In this document: one piece after another, positions 34,901 to 38,404 of the stretch
Position numbering within the stretch: position 1 is the first letter of the stretch
How the letters are laid out: every line of letters starts with the position of its first letter
Assembly: GCF_021191695.1 (NCBI RefSeq)
Contig: NZ_JAIWPT010000025.1
Span: 1 to 38,404 of the forward strand
Source: Proluteimonas luteida
GTDB taxonomy: Bacteria > Pseudomonadota > Gammaproteobacteria > Xanthomonadales > Xanthomonadaceae
Direction of reading: 5' to 3'
Length of the DNA stretch: 38,404 nt
The notes under the pieces: generated by a model
Seen by the model: only the letters and a program-made list of their open reading frames with translations
Told to the model about the DNA's origin: nothing
Databases searched by the model: none
Translations under genes and position numbers: made by a program

Positions 34901-35506
34901 ACTCGCCAGCCCGCCGGTGGTCGCCGCCCACAGCGTGCCGTCCTCGTCGAAGTCGATCGCCACCACCCGGTCGGACGGCAGGCTGTGCGGGTCGCCCGGC
35001 ACATGCCGCAGGTTGACCAGCAGCTTGCCGTCACGCGTACCGTAGATGCCCAGGCCGCCGGTCGCCAGCCACATCTCTCCGGGCCGGCTGGCGAAGTCCC
35101 AGGTGACGCCGGCCTTGAAGTCCGGCCAGGTGTCGTCCGGGATGTGGCGGAAGCCACTGCGCGCGGCGTCGAGGATGCTGACCGCGCCCTCCTGGCCCGC
35201 CACCCAGACCCGGTTCTCGGCGTCCACGTGCAGGGCCTGCAGGGCATTGCCCGAGATCGACGCGGGATCGCCGGGATCGTGGTGCCAGACCCGCACCGAA
35301 GTACCGTCCAGCCGCGCCAGGCCGTCGGCGGTGGCCGCCCAGACGTAGCCGTCGCGGTCCTGCGCCAGCCCCATCGCTTCGCTCGCCGGCAGGCCGTCGG
35401 CGACACCGATGATCCGCAGTCGCGGCGTTTCCGGTGCCGCCGCCATCGCCATGCCCGCCAGCAGGGCGAGGCCGCACATTCCGATGATCGCCGCGCGTAT
35501 CCGCAT
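31925..35506 (-). CDS. Hybrid sensor histidine kinase with propeller/Y_Y_Y sensor
   Basis: A 1193-residue membrane sensor. Signal peptide at residues 1-23 or so (AAIIGMCGLALLAGMAMAAA). About 30-660 are repeats of the type GxLWAATxxGLAR, typical of two-bladed periplasmic propellers in hybrid two-component systems. A Y_Y_Y domain (about 670-755, TYWSRLDGLDGDWV, LPPGRYRLRMRASDTFGNMS) and a transmembrane helix (about 766-788) follow. The HisKA phosphoacceptor is H827 (LGHEVRTPMTGVLGMSELLLDTP), then HATPase_c (LGNAVKFTEQGSV, SDTGPGLNEEQRQRLF, GSGLGLAI). The receiver domain near 1060-1185 has LLVEDD, the acceptor D1114 (LLDLDLPG) and FLRKPLT. Unlike Bacteroidetes HTCS proteins there is no AraC-type output domain, so a separate partner must carry the signal on. 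ATG 35506 was chosen; 35530 is possible. Confidence 0.9.
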   Translation of the reverse strand: MRIRAAIIGMCGLALLAGMAMAAAPETPRLRIIGVADGLPASEAMGLAQDRDGYVWAATADGLARLDGTSVRVWHHDPGDPASISGNALQALHVDAENRVWVAGQEGAVSILDAARSGFRHIPDDTWPDFKAGVTWDFASRPGEMWLATGGLGIYGTRDGKLLVNLRHVPGDPHSLPSDRVVAIDFDEDGTLWAATTGGLASYDGQRVQRIELPGDPQDPLVLWTGVVDGEVWAGATSGLYRRDADGQWQQPRWGGMFARPNLVQAMVRDHEGGYWIGTLRGLWRVAGGNSVPVPVPLGPSVGRSTAARQLLLQEDGALWVAASGEGLAYLRSDWRGIGQLANREGGLGGWDYESVGRARDGGLWFASADGFIEHIDRNANLTRLSGPAAQELRGQRLQAIVEDDAGALWVGLRNGLVRITLDGELKKWMADSPRDPSLGSNYAVLVLGPGGTLWASSQGNGIEQRDIADGRVLFRVEAPVDPEQRAPPGGQGAHAIAIDADGQPWAATEAGLARFDPDARRFVPVDAAWGEAVFGVGFDGPDALWLHRQRELLRLVRRDGDWQADTSVGVAEGLPGLLSHGLRVDARHRVWLSTRRGFYRWDPAERKLRHYGLQHGLASQEMLPRSLGINADGLLAAGTSAGTIVLLDTTVDEDTTRAPRLQLAGLDVRRDGDWRRLEGEHIQLLPDDREFRIDAHLLSYDDPMSNTYWSRLDGLDGDWVRQGASGQRTFSNLPPGRYRLRMRASDTFGNMSGEQSLAIDVLPPWWRTPWALAGFGLLALLLLALAAYLYLQRLRRRTGLQIIEHKRELAEQASQAKSRFLATLGHEVRTPMTGVLGMSELLLDTPLEPRQRGYAEAIRRAGEHLMRLVNDALDLARIEAGRLELDPQPFDLHALVQDVVALSAPMARHKSLGFDTVFDEATPTWVRGDAMRVRQILLNLLGNAVKFTEQGSVGLQVGRGPAGEIRFVVSDTGPGLNEEQRQRLFRRFEQAEGARTASRYGGSGLGLAISQELAAAMSGRIDVDSTPGEGTRFNVTLPLPVVDDPPRRSGGGVRERLTAAVGLEILLVEDDQTVADVITGLLRSQGHEVVHVMHGLAALSEVATRSYDLALLDLDLPGVDGLTLAGLLREQGFGQPIVAVTARADAGAEPAALAAGFNGFLRKPLTGEMLSDVLAASWRPAPSVDGDPDRDG

Positions 35507-35632
35507 CCCTGACCCCTGGTCCCGTCGCATGTGACCGCTTCTTCCCCGGAGCGATGCTCGCAACGCGGCGTTGTGGATGCAAGCCGCGCGGCCGCCGGGC
35601 CGGATGAAACCGCAGTGCACGGCGTTCATGCC

Positions 35633-35638
35633 TAGAAT
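35633..35638 (+). promoter_or_regulatory. Probable -10 box of the YceI-b561-YceI operon
   Basis: TAGAAT, a good -10 match, 36 bases before ATG 35675 in the divergent gap between the hybrid kinase gene and the operon. A purine-rich AAGGAA lies before the start codon. No clear -35. Confidence 0.45.
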
Positions 35639-35674
35639 CGGGGCAGCCGCCTGCGCGCCGCGCCAAGGAACCCG

Positions 35675-36460
35675 ATGCACCGACCACCGCTCCAGTTCCT
35701 GCCCCGTCTGCTGCTCTGCCTGCTGCTCGGGGCCGCCGCCCCGGCGTGGACCGTACCGGTCCGCGCCGCGCCCGCGCACTACGTGCTGGACCCGGTGCAC
35801 ACCCGGGTGATGTTCGCCATCGACCACGCCGGGTTCTCGAAGGCGATCGGCACGGTGTCCGGCAGCACCGGCACGCTGTGGTTCGATCCCGAAGACTGGT
35901 CGCTGGCGCGGGTCGAGGTGACGGTTCCGCTCGACCGCCTCGATCTCGGCGACGCGACCTGGAACCGGGCCACGCTCGCCCGCAACCTGCTCGACGCCGA
36001 CGCGCATCCGGTCGCGAGCTTCGTGTCCACCCGGATCGAGCCCATCGACGCCGACCGGGCCGTGGTCCACGGCCTGCTGACGCTGCGCGGGGTCACCCGC
36101 GAGGTCGAACTGCAGGTCGTGCACAACGCGCTCAGGCGCCATCCGCTGCCGCCGTTCCGGCGCACCATCGGCTTCTCGGCCACGGCCGCGCTGTCGCGCA
36201 GCGATTTCGGCATGACCGCGTGGCGCTCGGTCATCGGCGATGCGGTCGAGCTGCGGATCGAGGTCGAAGCCACCCGCGCACGCGGCAATGCCGATGACGA
36301 CGATGACGGCCAGGCGCAGGATCCGGCCGCCCCCGACGACGGCGATGCGGATGCGGACGACGTGGGCGACGATGGCGTGCCTGCCGACGGCACACCCGGC
36401 ACGACCGACCCGCGCGATCCCGCCGACCTGCCGCCATCCGCCCCGGAACCGCAGCCATGA
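35675..36460 (+). CDS. YceI family periplasmic protein with acidic tail
   Basis: A 261-residue product. Signal peptide about 1-31 (LLLCLLLGAAAPAW, cleavage near VRAAPA). A YceI lipocalin-like barrel (about 33-205) starts YVLDPVHTRVMFAIDHAGFSKAIGTV and closes with RSDFGMTAWRSVIGDAVELRIEVEA. YceI domains bind isoprenoid-type molecules in a hydrophobic cavity. An unusual extension follows: about 50 residues, mostly Asp, Ala, Pro and Gly (NADDDDDGQAQDP, ADADDVGDDGVPADG), which is absent from the second YceI in this operon. It ends in ATGA overlap with the cytochrome gene. Confidence 0.88.
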   Translation: MHRPPLQFLPRLLLCLLLGAAAPAWTVPVRAAPAHYVLDPVHTRVMFAIDHAGFSKAIGTVSGSTGTLWFDPEDWSLARVEVTVPLDRLDLGDATWNRATLARNLLDADAHPVASFVSTRIEPIDADRAVVHGLLTLRGVTREVELQVVHNALRRHPLPPFRRTIGFSATAALSRSDFGMTAWRSVIGDAVELRIEVEATRARGNADDDDDGQAQDPAAPDDGDADADDVGDDGVPADGTPGTTDPRDPADLPPSAPEPQP

Positions 36461-37044
36461 CCCTGAAGAACACCGACGCCCGCTGGGGCGGCATCAGCCA
36501 GTTGCTGCACTGGGCCGTGGTGCTGCTGATCCTCGCGACCGGCACCATCGGCCTGCTGATGGGCGACATGCGCAACAGTCCGGCCAAGATCGAGGTCTAT
36601 GCACTGCACAAATCGCTCGGCCTGACGATCCTCGCACTCGCCGCGCTGCGGCTGCCGTGGCGGCTGTATGCCGGTGCGCCCGCGCCGGTACCCGGCACGC
36701 CAGCCTGGCAGGCGCGGCTCGCATCGATCACCCACTGGCTGCTCTACGGCCTGCTGTTCGCGATCCCGCTCAGCGGCTGGACGTTCAACTCCGCAGCCGG
36801 CTATCCGCTGCAGTGGTTCGGCCTGTTCAACCTGCCGGCCCTGGCCGAACGCAGCCAGACGCTGCGCGCGACCGCCGGCGAAGTCCACGAACTGCTGTTC
36901 TGGACGCTGGTCGTGCTGGCGCTGGGCCATGCCGCCGCCGCGTTGTACCACCACGTGTTCCAGCGCGATGCCACGCTGGCGCGGATGCTGCCTCGCAGCT
37001 GGTTCCGGAACCGGAACGCCCCCTCCCTTCCCACGCAGGACTGA
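36457..37044 (+). CDS. Cytochrome b561-type membrane haem protein
   Basis: A 195-residue inner-membrane protein with four predicted helices: about 15-35 (LLHWAVVLLILATGTIGLLM), 48-68, 90-110 (THWLLYGLLFAIPLSGWTF) and 142-165 (LLFWTLVVLALGHAAAALYHH). Histidines placed for two b haems are H18, H51, H92 or so and H146-H163. This is the bacterial cytochrome b561 family, which shuttles electrons at the membrane in superoxide and quinol metabolism. ATG 36457 overlaps the TGA of the YceI gene. YceI-b561 pairs are a familiar arrangement. Confidence 0.93.
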   Translation: MTLKNTDARWGGISQLLHWAVVLLILATGTIGLLMGDMRNSPAKIEVYALHKSLGLTILALAALRLPWRLYAGAPAPVPGTPAWQARLASITHWLLYGLLFAIPLSGWTFNSAAGYPLQWFGLFNLPALAERSQTLRATAGEVHELLFWTLVVLALGHAAAALYHHVFQRDATLARMLPRSWFRNRNAPSLPTQD

Positions 37045-37048
37045 TGCC

Positions 37049-37609
37049 ATGTCGCGCTCCCCCCGTTTCCTGATCGCCGCGGCGCTCGCCGCCGCGCTGC
37101 CGTTCTCCGCGCTCGCCGCCGACTACGTGCAGGCGCCCGGCTCGTCGCTGGCCTTCGCCGGCAAGTACCAGGGCGAGACCTTCAGCGGCATCTTTCCCGG
37201 TTTCAGCACCACGCTGCGCTTCGATCCGGTGCAGCTCGACGACGCCGCGCTGTCGGTGACGATCCCGCTGGCCTCGGCGACGACGCGCAACGACGACTAC
37301 GACGGCGAGATGCGTGGCCCGTCGTTCTTCGACGCGACCAGGTTCGCCCAGGCGACGTATACCGCGACCCGCTTCCGCGACCTCGGCAACGGCCAGTTCG
37401 CCGCCGACGGCGAGCTGACCCTGCGCGGCATCCGCAGGCCGGTGACGCTGACCTTCACCTGGACCCCGGGCAATCGCCCGCTGCTGTCGGGCCGCGCCAC
37501 CGTGCGCCGACTCGATTTCGACGTGGGCGCCGGCGAATGGGCCGACACCGCCACGATCCCCAACGAGATCGCGGTCAGCACCCGGGTCTATCTGCAACCG
37601 TCCCCCTGA
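37049..37609 (+). CDS. YceI family periplasmic protein
   Basis: A 186-residue product four bases after the cytochrome gene. Signal peptide 1-23 (LIAAALAAALPFSALAA|DYV). One YceI lipocalin-like domain fills the rest: VQAPGSSLAFAGKYQGETFSGIFPGF, then ATTRNDDYDGEMRGPSFFDATRFAQATYTA, then RPVTLTFTWTP and RLDFDVGAGEWADTATIPNEIAVSTRVYL, the usual YceI ending. Unlike the first YceI gene of the operon it has no extension. The pair with different tails suggests non-identical roles around one cytochrome. Confidence 0.93.
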   Translation: MSRSPRFLIAAALAAALPFSALAADYVQAPGSSLAFAGKYQGETFSGIFPGFSTTLRFDPVQLDDAALSVTIPLASATTRNDDYDGEMRGPSFFDATRFAQATYTATRFRDLGNGQFAADGELTLRGIRRPVTLTFTWTPGNRPLLSGRATVRRLDFDVGAGEWADTATIPNEIAVSTRVYLQPSP

Positions 37610-37627
37610 TCGCCGCCGCCCGCCGGT

Positions 37628-37858
37628 TCAACCGAGCAGGCGCCGCACCGCCACGGCGTCGAACGGCCAGTCCAGTTCGCGCCCGGCGACATCGCGCAGC
37701 ACGGGCACGCGCGTGCCGTAGCGCGTTTCGAGCGCAGCATCGCCGTCGATGAACACGCTGGCGAACGCCGGCGCCCGCGCCTCGGCGAGCACGTCCAGCG
37801 CCAGGTCGCACAGGTGGCAGTCGTCGCGCTGGTACAGGATCGGTCCGGGATCGGTCAT
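37628..37858 (-). CDS. Glutaredoxin-like thiol protein
   Basis: A 76-residue thioredoxin-fold protein with the redox motif CHLC at residues 14-17 (YQRDDCHLCDLALDVL). A short VPVLRD cis-proline strand and the GRELDWPFD loop follow, as in the small glutaredoxin-like family (DUF836). It is cytosolic and of unknown partner. Its stop lies 18 bases from the stop of the plus-strand YceI gene. It is divergent from sdaA by 48 bases, which hold the sdaA -10 box. Confidence 0.88.
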   Translation of the reverse strand: MTDPGPILYQRDDCHLCDLALDVLAEARAPAFASVFIDGDAALETRYGTRVPVLRDVAGRELDWPFDAVAVRRLLG

Positions 37859-37894
37859 GCCGCGACGCGTCAGACGTCAGGAAGGAGTGGCCCG

Positions 37895-37906
37895 TAGAAT
37901 AGCGCG
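37895..37906 (+). promoter_or_regulatory. -10-like element for a leaderless start of sdaA
   Basis: TAGAAT at 37895-37900 is followed by AGCGCG and ATG 37907. It is the best -10 match of the four promoters in this window that share this spacing. AAGGAG at 37882-37887 lies too far away (19 bases) to serve as a ribosome binding site for ATG 37907. Confidence 0.6.
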
Positions 37907-38404
37907 ATGGCCGTCAGCACCTTCGACCTCTACAAGATCGGCATCGGGCCGAGTTCCTCGCACACCGTCGGGCCGATGCGCGCCGGCGCGCGCTTCGTGC
38001 GCCGCTGGCTGGAGGTGCCCGGCCGGCTCGACGAGGTCGTGCGCGTGCGCGCCGAGGTGTTCGGCTCGCTCGCGCTCACCGGCCGCGGCCACGGCACCGA
38101 CAAGGCGGTCATGATGGGCCTGGAAGGCCACATGCCCAACCTGATCGACCCGGACCTCATTCCCGATGCGCTGGCACGCATCCGCGGCCAGCGCCGCATC
38201 CGCCTCGGCGGCGTCCGCGAGATCGCCTTCGACGAGAAGAGCGACCTGGTGATGAACAAGCGCCAGAAGCTGCCCTTCCACACCAACGGCATGCGCTTCA
38301 CCGCCTACAGCGGGGACGGCGGCGTCATCGCCACCCGCGACTACTACTCGGTCGGCGGCGGTTTCGTGGTCAACGAGGACGAGGCCGCCGAGGACCGCAT
38401 CGTC
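37907..38404 (+). CDS. sdaA: L-serine ammonia-lyase, iron-sulfur type (partial, 5' part)
   Basis: The first 166 codons of L-serine dehydratase, which deaminates serine to pyruvate; the gene runs off the window end. The N-terminal signature DLYKIGIGPSSSHTVGPMRAGARF is complete, and LTGRGHGTDKAVMMGLEGHMP and the SVGGGFVV segment follow at the expected positions. The iron-sulfur cysteines lie in the missing C-terminal part, so that activity cannot be verified here. The start ATG is fixed by the leaderless promoter and by family length. Confidence 0.95.
   Translation, partial: MAVSTFDLYKIGIGPSSSHTVGPMRAGARFVRRWLEVPGRLDEVVRVRAEVFGSLALTGRGHGTDKAVMMGLEGHMPNLIDPDLIPDALARIRGQRRIRLGGVREIAFDEKSDLVMNKRQKLPFHTNGMRFTAYSGDGGVIATRDYYSVGGGFVVNEDEAAEDRIV

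Noticed and set aside
30788..35512. A 1574-codon open frame on the plus strand
   Set aside because: It runs antisense to the exonuclease and hybrid kinase genes; no domain, no ribosome binding site, composition as in other shadow frames.
1..38404. Prophage, transposon, CRISPR or tRNA/rRNA genes
   Set aside because: I looked for integrase/transposase motifs, direct-repeat arrays with unique spacers, and tRNA arms, and found none.

Overview
The window is 38.4 kb of very GC-rich chromosome with dense genes, short gaps and many 4-base start/stop overlaps. The protein set points to Xanthomonadaceae/Lysobacteraceae, in the neighbourhood of Lysobacter or Luteimonas. It includes pdxH, hemE, an AroK-AroB pair, a YqiJ/YqiK/TelA/large-ATPase cluster, and -10-like hexamers placed exactly six bases before an ATG. 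This assignment is inference from gene content; there is no rRNA or other marker in the window. I saw no tRNA, rRNA, CRISPR array, transposase or prophage gene.

Layout. 1-2.8 kb: end of a small membrane protein, a perfect bidirectional terminator, pdxH (minus strand), a GLYK-type P-loop kinase and a secreted protein with a possible Ivy-like C-terminal region (plus strand). 2.9-7.2 kb: six minus-strand genes for small envelope proteins (five lipoproteins or lipoprotein-like proteins and one OmpA-domain protein). 7.4-10.1 kb, divergent from them: a one-protein regulator made of a winged-helix DNA-binding domain, a Ser/Thr kinase domain, a membrane segment and a TPR-rich tail. Upstream of the OmpA gene and of the lipoprotein operon lies the same tandem heptamer array (CTTCAAG-like, exact 11-bp period). 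That is the layout expected for a PhoB/OmpR/CadC-type winged helix, so I propose that kinase, operators and envelope genes form one regulatory system. This is the strongest candidate here for something not yet described.

10.1-15.2 kb: dodecin, an in-frame shikimate kinase/3-dehydroquinate synthase fusion, a glycine-tailed membrane protein, hemE and an exported protein. 15.3-25.7 kb (minus strand): YqiJ-like OB-fold membrane protein, YqiK-like flotillin, a 1788-residue AAA+ protein, a reduced TelA-like protein, TelA, and a small gene that appears frameshifted. The ATPase and the two TelA-type genes overlap by ATGA junctions and must be co-translated. 25.9-31.8 kb (minus strand): the four-gene ligase-associated DNA-end-processing operon: MBL-fold exonuclease, ATP-dependent ligase, Lhr-like helicase and PdeM phosphoesterase.

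31.9-35.5 kb: a large hybrid sensor kinase with a beta-propeller/Y_Y_Y periplasmic sensor. 35.7-37.6 kb (plus strand): a YceI / cytochrome b561 / YceI operon. 37.6 kb to the end: a glutaredoxin-like protein and the start of sdaA (L-serine ammonia-lyase), cut by the window edge.
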